From Streptosporangiaceae bacterium (GTDB taxonomy: Bacteria > Actinomycetota > Actinomycetes > Streptosporangiales > Streptosporangiaceae): DNA of 64,000 bases. Shown here in pieces: positions 55,956-64,000 of the stretch. The notes under the pieces are model-generated. The model was not told where the DNA came from, did not search any database, and saw nothing but the letters and a program-made list of their open reading frames with translations. Each line of letters begins with the position of its first letter. Position 1 is the stretch's first letter. The translations under genes were made by a program, and so were the position numbers. The stretch is from positions 30,659 through 94,658 of the forward strand of contig JAICWX010000001.1 in the NCBI GenBank assembly GCA_025934635.1. Reading direction: 5' to 3'.

Positions 55956-57055
55956 CCGGCCTCCCTTGGTCCCAGGCAGCGCACTACCCGGACCGGCTCG
56001 CGGCCCGCGCGCACGCGCAGGGCCAGGCCGGCCGGCCAGGCGAAGGTCTGTCCCCGGCGCAGCGGCTCCCGGCCGAACTCGCCCTCGGCCCAGCCGTCCC
56101 CGGCCACCACGATCGCGATCGAGAAGCGGCCGTCGGCGACCTCGAGCTCGTCCGCCACCTCCAGCGCGGTGGCGTCGAAGAACTCCGTGACGCCGTCGTC
56201 CAGCAGGCGCACCTCGCGCGAGCCGCCGCCGCCAGCAACCCGCAGCACCCGCGGCCGCTGGCGGGCGCGGGCGAAGGTGGCTGCTGCATCGGCGGCACCG
56301 TAGTCGATCATGTCGAGGGCCAGTTCCCAGCCCAGGCCCATGGTCGCGCCCGCGTCGTCCGCCCCGGACGTCTCGGGGATCACGATGTGGTCGCTCGGCT
56401 CCTGCACCTCGATGAACGACAGCCGCGGCCCGAGGTAGTGCGGGACCCCGGCGTGCGCGACGTACACCTCGCCCGGGTGCACCTCGGTGCGGTGCAGCGT
56501 CCGGCGCAGGCCCGTGCCGTCCCGCGACCGGACCAGGCCGGCGAACCCCTCCCGGGTGACGCCGGGCACGAAGCCGATCCCCGCGTAGGCGGGCTCAACC
56601 CCGTCGCCCGGCGTGTCCAGCAGGATCCACGCCTCGGTCTTGCCGTACGGCGACCCCAGGTGCCGCCGGGCCCAGGCCCGCGTGGGGTGCGCGTGCAGCG
56701 GCACCGGTCCCGCCGGCGAGAGCAGCTTGACCAGGACCTCGGTCCGGCCCATATCCGAGGGCCAGGCCCGCGCCAGGCTCTCGAGGGTGACCGGCCCGAA
56801 ACCGGGCAGGTCCACGGTGGACAGGCCCTGCGGCCGGCCGGCCGGATCGGGGTTGCCCGCGCAGGTGCACGAGCCGACCCAGTCCTCGGACCACCAGTCG
56901 TCGGACCCAGCCCGCAGGCCGCGGAAGGCCCTGGTCAGCGCGCCGCCCTCATAGAACCGGTAGAGCGGGTGGTAGCCGAGCGGCAGCGGCCGCCGCAGGA
57001 CGTCCCGGGTCACGCCGTCAGGCACGGCGTCGTCCGGCACCCCGCCGCCCATCAC
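55952..57055 (-). CDS. Class I mannose-6-phosphate isomerase-like cupin
   Basis: A 367-residue metal-dependent sugar-phosphate isomerase-like protein. VPLHAHPTRAWARRHLGSPYGKTEAWILLD is the diagnostic zinc and substrate segment, followed by HPGEVYVAHAGVPHYLGP and a C-terminal cupin. PLPLGYHPLYRFYEGGALTRAFRG opens the protein. GTG at 57055 or ATG at 57052 are possible starts; the region just upstream has a duplicated GGTGGTGCCGTGAT motif and no strong ribosome binding site. The substrate is probably a phosphorylated sugar made by the operon kinase. Confidence 0.83.
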   Translation of the reverse strand: MMGGGVPDDAVPDGVTRDVLRRPLPLGYHPLYRFYEGGALTRAFRGLRAGSDDWWSEDWVGSCTCAGNPDPAGRPQGLSTVDLPGFGPVTLESLARAWPSDMGRTEVLVKLLSPAGPVPLHAHPTRAWARRHLGSPYGKTEAWILLDTPGDGVEPAYAGIGFVPGVTREGFAGLVRSRDGTGLRRTLHRTEVHPGEVYVAHAGVPHYLGPRLSFIEVQEPSDHIVIPETSGADDAGATMGLGWELALDMIDYGAADAAATFARARQRPRVLRVAGGGGSREVRLLDDGVTEFFDATALEVADELEVADGRFSIAIVVAGDGWAEGEFGREPLRRGQTFAWPAGLALRVRAGREPVRVVRCLGPREAG

Positions 57056-57079
57056 GGCACCACCATCACGGCACCACCA

Positions 57080-57844
57080 TCACAGCTCCGCGTTCACGAC
57101 GAAGCCGCCGTCGGCGAGCAGGGTCGCGCTGGTCACGTAGCTGGCGTCGTCCGAGAGCAGGTAAGCGATCGTGCCGGCCAGTTCCGCGGGCTGCGCGGCC
57201 CGGTGCAGGGCGATCCGCTCGGTGTAGTACTTGATCGCGACCGGGTCGTCCATCATCGGCGCGCTCATCGGGGTCTTGACCCAGCCCGGCTCGACCGCGT
57301 TCACCCGGATGCCGTGCTCGCCCAGGTTGGCGCCGAGCGCCTTGGCCAGCATGCTGATGGCGCCCTTGGTCCCGCAGTAGGCGGTCTGATAGGGCGCGCC
57401 CACGTGGGCCGAGATCGAGCTCACGCAGCAGATCGCGCCGCCGTGCCCCTCGCGGATCATCTGCTTGGCGCCCTCGGTGCAGACCACCCAGGTGCCCCTC
57501 ACGTTGGTCTCGAACAGCCGGTTGAAGTCCTCGACGCTGGTCTCGTCCCAGGTCATGAACGGGTTGACCGCGGCGTTGGACACGATGTAGTCGAGCCGGC
57601 CGCCGCGTTCGGCCACGGCGCCGACCATCGCCGTCACCTGCGAAGGATCACGCATGTCGGCCACCGCCGCGAAGGCCGACCCGCCCGCCTCGCCAACCAT
57701 CCGCAGGGTCTCCGCCGGGTCGGTGCCCGGCCCCTGGTTGACCGCGACCAGCGCGCCCTCGGCCGCGAGCCGGACCGCGGTCGCCTGGCCGATCCCGGTC
57801 GTCGCCCCGGTCACCAGCGCGACCTTCCCTTCGAACCGCCGCAC
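57080..57844 (-). CDS. Short-chain dehydrogenase/reductase
   Basis: A 254-residue classical SDR. The NAD(P) motif TGATTGIGQA, the NAAVN segment, catalytic Ser and YxxxK in ISAHVGAPYQTAYCGTKGAIS and the GWVKTPMSAP loop are complete. The start GTG at 57844 has AGGAGG 6 bases upstream; ATG-started longer frames are unlikely. It would oxidise a hydroxyl of the operon's carbohydrate-like substrate. Confidence 0.92.
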   Translation of the reverse strand: MRRFEGKVALVTGATTGIGQATAVRLAAEGALVAVNQGPGTDPAETLRMVGEAGGSAFAAVADMRDPSQVTAMVGAVAERGGRLDYIVSNAAVNPFMTWDETSVEDFNRLFETNVRGTWVVCTEGAKQMIREGHGGAICCVSSISAHVGAPYQTAYCGTKGAISMLAKALGANLGEHGIRVNAVEPGWVKTPMSAPMMDDPVAIKYYTERIALHRAAQPAELAGTIAYLLSDDASYVTSATLLADGGFVVNAEL

Positions 57845-57855
57845 GCTGAACCTCC

Positions 57856-58815
57856 TCAGAAGATGGCGATCGGGTTCCACGGCGACCCGGTGGCCCGGGG
57901 CAGCCGCAGCGGCAGCCCGACCACCATGAACTCGAACCGCCCTTCCGCGGCGCACGCCGCGGCCACGTCCTCGAGCTGCAGGCTATCGGCGGCGAGCATG
58001 CCCATCGCGGTCACCTGCAGCGGGTGGACGGGATACAGCATGCCTTCTACACCAGACGGCACCGTCTCCCCGTCCCCGTCCGGCAGGAACGCGGCGATGC
58101 GCCGCTCGTGCATCCACTCGACCGTGTCGACGTGCAGGCCGGCCTTGCCCTCACCCGACGGCGGGTAGTCGTTGTTCCACGCGCCGAGGGCCAGCCGGCG
58201 CGCGTGGTGCCCGGTCCGGAACACCAGGATGTCGCCCTCACCGATCCGGACGCCCTCAGCCGCCTCGACGGCGAGAAGCTCCGCCCGCGTCACCGCCTCG
58301 CCCGGCTCCAGCCAGGGCACCCCCCGGAACCGGGGCACGTCCAGCAGCACGCCCCGGCCCACCAGGCCGTGCTCGTACGACGTCACGTCCAGGGCGGTAG
58401 CCCCCCGGGACGTCATCACCTCCCGGGCCGGCCGGCCGTTGTAGACCTGGCCCCGGTAGGCGATGTGGCACAGCGCGTCCATGTGGGTGTGGCAGTCCCC
58501 GTGGAACGCCAGGCCCACGTAGTCGGTGGCGAACGTCAGGGTGCTCGACCCGATGTCGATGTCGTGCCCCTGGACCACGTGGTAGGTGACCGGGCTCGGG
58601 TTGTCCGGGCCCGCCACCGTGTTCATCGGGATCGACATCGTCACGTGCCGCCCCGACCTGACCAGGGCCGCGGCCGCCCGGACCGAGGAGGGGGTGAGGT
58701 AGTTCAGCGTGCCGAGTTCATCCTCGGGACCCCACCGGCCCCAGTTCTTCACCCGTTCGAAGAGCGCGTCGAACTCCGCCAGCGTGACCGGGGCGGGCAG
58801 CGTCAGGTCGGCCAT
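57856..58815 (-). CDS. Cyclase-family (kynurenine formamidase-like) metal hydrolase
   Basis: A 319-residue protein of the cyclase superfamily. The signature FHGDCHTHMDALCHIAYRG supplies His/Asp zinc ligands (the usual form is HxGTHxDxPxH). GVLLDVPRFRGVPWLEPGE and VFRTGHHARR are family segments. Members open lactams, lactones or formamides. It lies between the SDR (11 bp) and the permease (7 bp) genes, consistent with lactone opening in the same catabolic route. Confidence 0.88.
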   Translation of the reverse strand: MADLTLPAPVTLAEFDALFERVKNWGRWGPEDELGTLNYLTPSSVRAAAALVRSGRHVTMSIPMNTVAGPDNPSPVTYHVVQGHDIDIGSSTLTFATDYVGLAFHGDCHTHMDALCHIAYRGQVYNGRPAREVMTSRGATALDVTSYEHGLVGRGVLLDVPRFRGVPWLEPGEAVTRAELLAVEAAEGVRIGEGDILVFRTGHHARRLALGAWNNDYPPSGEGKAGLHVDTVEWMHERRIAAFLPDGDGETVPSGVEGMLYPVHPLQVTAMGMLAADSLQLEDVAAACAAEGRFEFMVVGLPLRLPRATGSPWNPIAIF

Positions 58816-58822
58816 AAAGAAA

Positions 58823-60298
58823 TCAGCCCCCCAGTTCCGACGCCGGGATCTGGCCCGAGTCGGGAACCGCCCCGGCGGCGGTGTCCGGTGTCTCGCCCAT
58901 GGCCAGGCCGGCCAGGGCCAGGTTGCGGGCGCGGTCGCCGCGGTAGACGTAGGCCAGCACGCCGAAGCCTACGACCAGCCAGCCGAGCACGATGAACGGC
59001 GCCAGCGAGACCGGCCAGGCCGGCAGCGGGTTCACCGAGTAGTAGACGACCACGATCAGCGCGGCCGACCCGAGGAACGGGATGAGGGCGTGCTTGATCC
59101 AGCTGAACTCGTCGGGGTGCTGCTGCCGGTAGAACCGGTACAGGCCGTAGCTCGCGACGATGTAGACGAACGCCAGCGCGAACGTGAACCAGGTACCGGT
59201 CACGTTGTAGACGTTAGCGACGCCGATGACCAGCGGCAGCAGCAGGCCGAGGACCACGTTGATCCCGGTCTGGACCCAGATCGCGTTGGTCGGCGTGCCG
59301 TGCACCGGGTGCAGCCTGGTCAGCTCGCGGGGCAGGGCACGGGCCCGGGACATCCCGTACAGGAACCGGGCCGAGGCGTTCATGCACGCGATGGACACCG
59401 CGATGGCCGAGTTGAACAGCGCGAACAAGATGATCACCCAGGCGTCGCCCCAGTACCGCTGGCCCAGGACGAACGCCGGCAGCTGGGACGAGCTCGCGAA
59501 CTTGTCCAGCTGGAGGATGCCCCAGCCGCTGGTCTGCCCCCACGAGACGACGATCAGGAACACGCCCATGATGAGGATCGAGCCCATCACGGCGCGCGGC
59601 ACCGTCCGCTTCGGGTCGTGGCTCTCCTCGGCCAGCGGCGCGGCGCCGTCCCAGCCGGTGATGGCGAAGATGGCGAACACGACGCCGAGGAACAGGCCGT
59701 GCAGGGCCGAGCCACCGAAGCCCTGGGTGACCCAGTTCAGGTTGGTCCCCCCGGGGCCGGGCGAGGCCAGCCCCCACAGGCCGAGGACCAGGACGATGAG
59801 CCCCTCGATCAGGCCGAGCGCGATGAGCAGCTTGACCGAGAGCTCGATGCCCCGCCAGGCGGTGTAGGCCACGAACACGATCAGGAAGACCATGAACCAC
59901 CACCACTCGAAGGTGATGTTGTACTCGGCCTTCAGGGTCGACTGCAGCGTGGAGCCCATGAACGAGCCGACCTGGGCGATGACCACCGGGTAGAACAGCA
60001 GGTAGACCCAGGCGACCAGGAACCCGGGCCGGCCGCCGAGGGAGCGCGAGACGAAGGTGTAGTAGCTCCCGGTCGACGGCAGGTGCCGGGCGAACTGGGC
60101 GAGCACGTAGCCGACCAGCAGGGCGATGACGAAGGCGCCCACGAACGCCATGGGGGCGGCCACGCCGGCGTTGAGCACGATGAACGGCATCGTGAACATG
60201 CCGGCGATGGCCGGGGCGATAGCGGTGACGCTCTGCATCAGCACGCCCGGCAGCGTGACCACGTTGGCCTTAAGCCTGCTGACGGATGAGTCGGCCAT
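58823..60298 (-). CDS. APC-superfamily amino acid/amine permease
   Basis: A 491-residue transporter with about twelve hydrophobic segments. [13 protein letters not shown] and [15 protein letters not shown] near the start and [16 protein letters not shown] in the middle are typical of the amino acid-polyamine-organocation superfamily. The start ATG 60298 has AAGGAG 8 bases upstream. Its first 61 bases overlap the 3' end of the LsrF-like gene in another frame. It is the only uptake system visible in this operon, so it should import the operon's substrate or a nitrogen-containing precursor of it. Confidence 0.9.
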   Translation of the reverse strand: MADSSVSRLKANVVTLPGVLMQSVTAIAPAIAGMFTMPFIVLNAGVAAPMAFVGAFVIALLVGYVLAQFARHLPSTGSYYTFVSRSLGGRPGFLVAWVYLLFYPVVIAQVGSFMGSTLQSTLKAEYNITFEWWWFMVFLIVFVAYTAWRGIELSVKLLIALGLIEGLIVLVLGLWGLASPGPGGTNLNWVTQGFGGSALHGLFLGVVFAIFAITGWDGAAPLAEESHDPKRTVPRAVMGSILIMGVFLIVVSWGQTSGWGILQLDKFASSSQLPAFVLGQRYWGDAWVIILFALFNSAIAVSIACMNASARFLYGMSRARALPRELTRLHPVHGTPTNAIWVQTGINVVLGLLLPLVIGVANVYNVTGTWFTFALAFVYIVASYGLYRFYRQQHPDEFSWIKHALIPFLGSAALIVVVYYSVNPLPAWPVSLAPFIVLGWLVVGFGVLAYVYRGDRARNLALAGLAMGETPDTAAGAVPDSGQIPASELGG

Positions 60299-61188
60299 AA
60301 TCGTTGCTCCTTCTCGGGGGTCTTCAGGTACTGCTCGTAGGCGTCCTCGGGTTTGGTTGACTCGTGCACGACCGCCCCGACCGCGCGGATCATCGCCTGC
60401 GGGGTGCCGCTCTGGAAGATGTTGCGGCCCATGTCCACGCCGGCCGCACCGTTCTCGATCGCCCGGTACGCTATGGTGAGCGCATCTCGTTCGGGCAGTT
60501 TCTTGCCGCCGGCCATCACCAGCGGTACCGGGCACGCGGCCGTGACCGTCTCGAAGCCCGGCTCGCAGTAGTAGGTCTTGACGAAGTGCGCGCCCAGTTC
60601 GGCGCACATGCGCGTGGCCAGCCGCAGGTAGCGGGCGTCGCGGGTCAGGTCCTGGCCGACCGCGGTGACGGCCAGGACCGGGATGCCGTACCGCTGCCCG
60701 GCGTCCACCAGCCGGGTCATGTTCCGCACCGACTGGGTCTCGAACTCCCCGCCGATGAAGACCTGGACGGCCACCGCGGCCGCGTTGATCCGGGCCGCGT
60801 CCTCCATCCCGACCGCGATCCGCTCGTCGGACAGCTCGCGCAGGATGCTGGGGCCGCCGCTGGCGCGGAGCACGATCGGGGTCCGGCTGGCGGGCGGGAC
60901 GGTGGAGCGGACCATGCCCCGGGTGGTCATCAGCGCGTCGGCGTGCGGCAGCAGCGGCAGGATCGACAGGTCGACCCGCTCGAGCCCGGTGGTGGGACCC
61001 TGGAAGTAGCCGTGGTCGATGGCCAGCATCACCGTCCGCATGGAACCCGAGGGCCGGAAGATCCGGGCCAGCCGGCTCTGCATCCCCCAGTCGAGGGAAC
61101 CGCAGCCCTTGAGCGGGAACGGCTCCGGCCGGGCCGGTACCGACGGGGCGAACCGGGCCCCCTCGGTGAGGTCCTCGTTATCGGCCAT
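60238..61188 (-). CDS. LsrF-like class I aldolase/thiolase (DhnA family)
   Basis: A 316-residue TIM-barrel enzyme. [47 protein letters not shown] and VVLRASGG-like segments match LsrF, which breaks the phosphorylated autoinducer-2 skeleton. The catalytic Lys is expected in [13 protein letters not shown], with VMAGGKKLP and [16 protein letters not shown] downstream. The start is ATG 61188, 17 bases after the kinase stop. The last 20 residues are not typical and overlap the permease gene by 61 bp. The substrate need not be autoinducer-2. Confidence 0.88.
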   Translation of the reverse strand: MADNEDLTEGARFAPSVPARPEPFPLKGCGSLDWGMQSRLARIFRPSGSMRTVMLAIDHGYFQGPTTGLERVDLSILPLLPHADALMTTRGMVRSTVPPASRTPIVLRASGGPSILRELSDERIAVGMEDAARINAAAVAVQVFIGGEFETQSVRNMTRLVDAGQRYGIPVLAVTAVGQDLTRDARYLRLATRMCAELGAHFVKTYYCEPGFETVTAACPVPLVMAGGKKLPERDALTIAYRAIENGAAGVDMGRNIFQSGTPQAMIRAVGAVVHESTKPEDAYEQYLKTPEKEQRLWPTHPSAGLRPTWSRCRAC

Positions 61189-61205
61189 AACTAAAAGAGC
61201 CCTCC

Positions 61206-62759
61206 CTAGGCGCCCGCCGCCCGCCACAGCGGGCTGAGCAGGCCGTCGTCGGTGATGTCGAGCATCCGCTGGTACACCTGGCGCCAGGTGGCGTACTGCT
61301 CGTCGTAGGCCGCCACCGCGGCCGGGTCGGGTTCGAAGGTGGCGGCCCGGCGGCGCAGCCCTGGCCGCAGCTCGTGCAGGCCGGAGTAGACGCCCGCGCC
61401 GGTCCCGGCGCAGATGGCGGCGCCGAGCGCGCTGCTCTCGGTCACCGCCGGGATGTGCACCGGCACGCCCAGCACGTCGGCCATGATCTGCGGCCACAGC
61501 CGCCCCCGGCCGGCCCCGCCGGTGAACACCGCCTCGCCGAACTCCAGCCCGGTCAGCCCGGTGATGATGTCCCGGTGGCCGCGCGCCACGTAGGCGGCGG
61601 CCTCCTCCAGCGCCCGCACGCACGCGCCGCGCCCCGAAGCAACCGGGGAACCAAGATCGAACTGCAGGAACGACGGGCTCGCGTGCGCCCACCGGTGCGC
61701 GTTCATCAGGTTGGACATGATCGCGATGACCCCGCCGGGCGGCGCCGCGGCGGCCGCCTCCTCCATCACCACGTACGGGTCTACGCCCCGCCGCCGCGCC
61801 TCGGCGACCTCGGCGTCGCAGAACGCGTCCCGGAACCACCGCATGCTCATGCCGCAGTAGAAGCCGATGCCCTCGAGCATCCACTCGCCCGGCTGCGCGT
61901 GGCACAGCGTCCGCAGCCGGATCTCCGGGTCGATCAGCGGCCGGTCCAGCAGCACCGTGTTCTGCCAGAACGTCCCGGCCACCACGGTGTACTCGTCCCG
62001 CTGGGCCCCGGCGCCGAGCAACGCGAGCTGGGTGTCGCCGCCGCCCGCCGCCACCGGCGTCCCGGCCCGCAGCCCGGTCAGCTCCGCCGCCGCAGGGGTG
62101 ACCGAGCCCACCACCGTGCCCGGGTCCGCCACTGGCGGCAGCACGGCCGGGTCGAGGCCGCACAAGGCCGGGATGGTCGGCGACCACGCGCGCCCAGCCA
62201 GCGTGAACATGCCCGAGCTCGAGCCGCAGGAGGGTTCGGTCACGTGCTGTCCGGTGAGCCGGTACACGATCCAGTCGCTGAGCATGCCCAGGCTGGCGGC
62301 GTCGCGCAGGACCTCCGGCCGGTGCCGGCCCAGCCAGCGCAGCCGGGCCGGGGAGGTGATCGAGACCCAGTCGCCGGCCTCGGCGTAGATCTTCTCCGCG
62401 GCGCCCTCGCGGATGAGGTCCTCGGCCTCGGCCGCGGCCCGGCTGTCCACGTTGGGGCAGGCGAAGATCTCCCGGCCGCCCGCGTCGTACAGGACCATGC
62501 CCTCGCGCATGCTGGTGGCCGCCACCGCCGCCACGTCGGCGCCGGTCACGGCGGCCACGGCCAGTGCGTCCTGGATGCAGGCGGCGATGGCCCGCCAGCC
62601 CGCGTCCACGTCGAAGTCCTGGCCGCCGGGCACGCCCGGCGGCTCGTGGTGGGTCCACTCCCGCTGCCCCACCCCGGCCTGCGCGCCGGCCGCGGTGAAC
62701 AGCACGGCCCGGCAGCTGCCGGTGCCCGCGTCGATGGCGAGAAGGTAGCGTCCGGTCAT
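61206..62759 (-). CDS. FGGY-family carbohydrate kinase, LsrK-like
   Basis: A 517-residue sugar kinase. The N-terminal phosphate motif is [17 protein letters not shown], with [10 protein letters not shown] following. [14 protein letters not shown] and [23 protein letters not shown] are the ATP-binding FGGY_C motifs. The start ATG 62759 overlaps the upstream stop by 4 bp. Pairing with an LsrF-like enzyme suggests phosphorylation of a small carbonyl sugar or polyol followed by C-C cleavage. Ribulokinase- or xylulokinase-like activity is the alternative. Confidence 0.9.
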   Translation of the reverse strand: MTGRYLLAIDAGTGSCRAVLFTAAGAQAGVGQREWTHHEPPGVPGGQDFDVDAGWRAIAACIQDALAVAAVTGADVAAVAATSMREGMVLYDAGGREIFACPNVDSRAAAEAEDLIREGAAEKIYAEAGDWVSITSPARLRWLGRHRPEVLRDAASLGMLSDWIVYRLTGQHVTEPSCGSSSGMFTLAGRAWSPTIPALCGLDPAVLPPVADPGTVVGSVTPAAAELTGLRAGTPVAAGGGDTQLALLGAGAQRDEYTVVAGTFWQNTVLLDRPLIDPEIRLRTLCHAQPGEWMLEGIGFYCGMSMRWFRDAFCDAEVAEARRRGVDPYVVMEEAAAAAPPGGVIAIMSNLMNAHRWAHASPSFLQFDLGSPVASGRGACVRALEEAAAYVARGHRDIITGLTGLEFGEAVFTGGAGRGRLWPQIMADVLGVPVHIPAVTESSALGAAICAGTGAGVYSGLHELRPGLRRRAATFEPDPAAVAAYDEQYATWRQVYQRMLDITDDGLLSPLWRAAGA

Positions 62760-63787
62760 CGCGTCCCCGGCAGCACCTGGGGGTTCACCACGTTGGCGGG
62801 CACCCGCCCGGCCAGCAGGTCGGTCACCGCCGTCACCGCCCGCTGGGCGCCGCGGGCCAGCGTTTCCGCGGTGGCCCCGCCGATGTGCGGGGTGACGAAC
62901 ACGTTCGGCAGGCCGAGCAGCGGATGACGTCCGGGCGTCCGCTCCAGCACGTCCAGCGCCGCGCCGCGCAGGTGCCCTCGTTCCAGCGCCTGGCAGAGCG
63001 CGTCCTCGTCGACCAGTGCCTCGCGGGCGGTGTTGATGAAGTACGCGCCGGGCCGCATCCGGGCGAACCGGTCCCGCGCGAACATCCGCCCGTTCTCCGG
63101 TGTCAGGCGGGCATGCAGCGAAATGATGTCCGAACGAGTCAGCAGCTCGTCCATGCTCACCAGCTCCACGTCCCCGTAGGCCGGCGGCACCGGGTCGTAC
63201 CCCAGCACGGTGAAGCCGAGCGCCCGGGCCCGCCAGGCCACCTCGCGGCCGACGTGGCCCAGGCCGACCAGTCCCATGGTCAGGCCGGGCGCCTCGGCGC
63301 CGAAGAACTGCCGCCCCTCGAACACCGACTCGGCGAAGCCGCCGCCTTCGAGCAGGTGGCGGCTGGCCTGCGGCACCGTCCGGATGAGGAGCAGGGCGAA
63401 GGCGATGGTCAGCTCGGCGACCGCCTCGGCGTTCTTGCCCGGCGTGTTCACCACCGGGATGCCGAGTCCGGTCGCGGCGGCCACGTCCACGTTGACCGGG
63501 CCGCCGCGGGCGCAGCACACCAGCCGCAGCGGGGCCGCGCCGAGCACCTCGGCGCTGACCGGCGCGCCGTGCACCACCAGCACGTCGTGCCCGGCCACGG
63601 CGCGGGCCACCGCGGCCGGGTCGCCGGCGTACTCGCGCAGCCCGCGCTCGGACGCGGTGACCGGCGGCGCGCCGCCAGCCTCGTCGATCTGCATTGTCGA
63701 CAAATCGACCAAGCCGTCGAGGGTGGCCAGCGCCGCCGCGTAGGCCGACACCGGCATGTAAGGGTCGCCGACGACCAGGACCTTCAC
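62756..63787 (-). CDS. D-2-hydroxyacid dehydrogenase
   Basis: A 343-residue NAD-dependent dehydrogenase of the phosphoglycerate/hydroxyacid group. The catalytic Arg is in [11 protein letters not shown], the nucleotide motif is [16 protein letters not shown], and Glu and His follow in [20 protein letters not shown] and [11 protein letters not shown]. The start is GTG at 63787, overlapping the upstream gene by 4 bp. It would reduce or oxidise a 2-hydroxy acid arising in the pathway. Confidence 0.91.
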   Translation of the reverse strand: MKVLVVGDPYMPVSAYAAALATLDGLVDLSTMQIDEAGGAPPVTASERGLREYAGDPAAVARAVAGHDVLVVHGAPVSAEVLGAAPLRLVCCARGGPVNVDVAAATGLGIPVVNTPGKNAEAVAELTIAFALLLIRTVPQASRHLLEGGGFAESVFEGRQFFGAEAPGLTMGLVGLGHVGREVAWRARALGFTVLGYDPVPPAYGDVELVSMDELLTRSDIISLHARLTPENGRMFARDRFARMRPGAYFINTAREALVDEDALCQALERGHLRGAALDVLERTPGRHPLLGLPNVFVTPHIGGATAETLARGAQRAVTAVTDLLAGRVPANVVNPQVLPGTR

Positions 63788-64000
63788 GGGTAGACGTAGG
63801 TCGGCTCGAGGTCGATCGCGTGACCGCTGCCCGACTCCAGCACGAACTTGACCAGCGGCCCGGTGTCCACGTAGTAGAACTCGATGGACTCGCCGATCCG
63901 GCCGCCCATCAAGATCTCGGCGCCGCGCTCGCTCCAGTGCTTCTTCAGCGCCTCGCTGTCTTGGCTCGAGTGCTTCATGCACGCGATGTGCTGCACGCCC
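63784..64000 (-). CDS. VOC/glyoxalase-like protein, C-terminal fragment cut by the window edge
   Basis: At least 72 codons of a protein whose start lies beyond the window. GVQHIACMKH resembles the start of a vicinal-oxygen-chelate repeat, and IEFYYVDTGPLVKFVLE followed by [12 protein letters not shown] fits the second half of such a module, including a possible Glu ligand. It is probably the upstream gene of the catabolic operon, coupled to the hydroxyacid dehydrogenase by 4 bp. Family members are isomerases, epimerases or dioxygenases. Confidence 0.7.
   Translation of the reverse strand, partial: GVQHIACMKHSSQDSEALKKHWSERGAEILMGGRIGESIEFYYVDTGPLVKFVLESGSGHAIDLEPTYVYP

Overview
The window is very GC-rich DNA with dense, mostly translationally coupled genes, frequent GTG starts and GGAGG-type ribosome binding sites. 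SARP/AfsR-like, LAL-type and PadR regulators sit near secondary-metabolism genes. Together this points to a filamentous actinobacterium; no 16S or tRNA gene is present, so genus cannot be fixed. I see no transposase, integrase, CRISPR array, tRNA or rRNA.

Bases 1 to about 45,500 look like one large accessory biosynthetic locus centred on ribosomally made, post-translationally modified peptides (RiPPs). From left to right: a partial IPNS-like oxygenase; an ABC exporter with a PadR regulator; a coupled trio making acyl-CoA building blocks (3-hydroxyacyl-CoA dehydrogenase, KAS III, crotonyl-CoA carboxylase/reductase); a P450; a secreted sedolisin protease with a small acidic protein; a CapA-like protein; a TauD-like oxygenase; a second ABC exporter; and a large LAL regulator. 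Two facing operons follow. The minus-strand one (22.4 to 17.9 kb) carries a TPR-like protein, two radical SAM enzymes, a nucleotidyltransferase and a GT-B-like protein. The plus-strand one (22.6 to 36.5 kb) carries two more radical SAM enzymes, a PqqC/heme-oxygenase-fold protein, a cyclase-ATPase, a cytosolic subtilisin, a GAF protein, a KAS III-like acyltransferase, a SARP-type regulator and a full-length lantibiotic dehydratase. The locus ends with a candidate precursor peptide having an NHLP-like leader and a Tyr-Tyr C-terminus, a two-component system, a second SARP, a second candidate precursor containing Ser-Tyr-Cys-Gly-Ser-Ser, an E1-YcaO cyclodehydratase and a SagB-type dehydrogenase.

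The inferred logic is as follows. YcaO and SagB install azole rings and the LanB dehydrates Ser/Thr on the 41.4 kb peptide. The radical SAM group probably works on another substrate, with the 36.6 kb and 8.5 kb small proteins as candidates. The acyl-CoA genes and the second KAS III may supply and attach an acyl group, and two exporters and two proteases could mature and export products. Several intergenic regions carry short direct repeats at 11, 21 or 22 bp spacing, the layout expected of SARP operators, and these may tie the sub-operons into one regulon.

From 45.5 to 54.2 kb the genes look peripheral or housekeeping: two hypothetical or zinc-ribbon proteins, a TPR protein, a NAGPA-type lipoprotein, a DprE1-like oxidoreductase and an unrecognised gene pair. 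From 54.8 to 64.0 kb a single minus-strand catabolic operon holds a VOC protein, a 2-hydroxyacid dehydrogenase, an LsrK-like FGGY kinase, an LsrF-like aldolase, an APC permease, a cyclase-family hydrolase, an SDR, a ManA-like isomerase and a DSD1-type PLP enzyme. It resembles the back half of autoinducer-2 catabolism re-used for another polyol or sugar-like substrate. Two copies of a 60 bp structured repeat lie at 37.3 and 54.5 kb.
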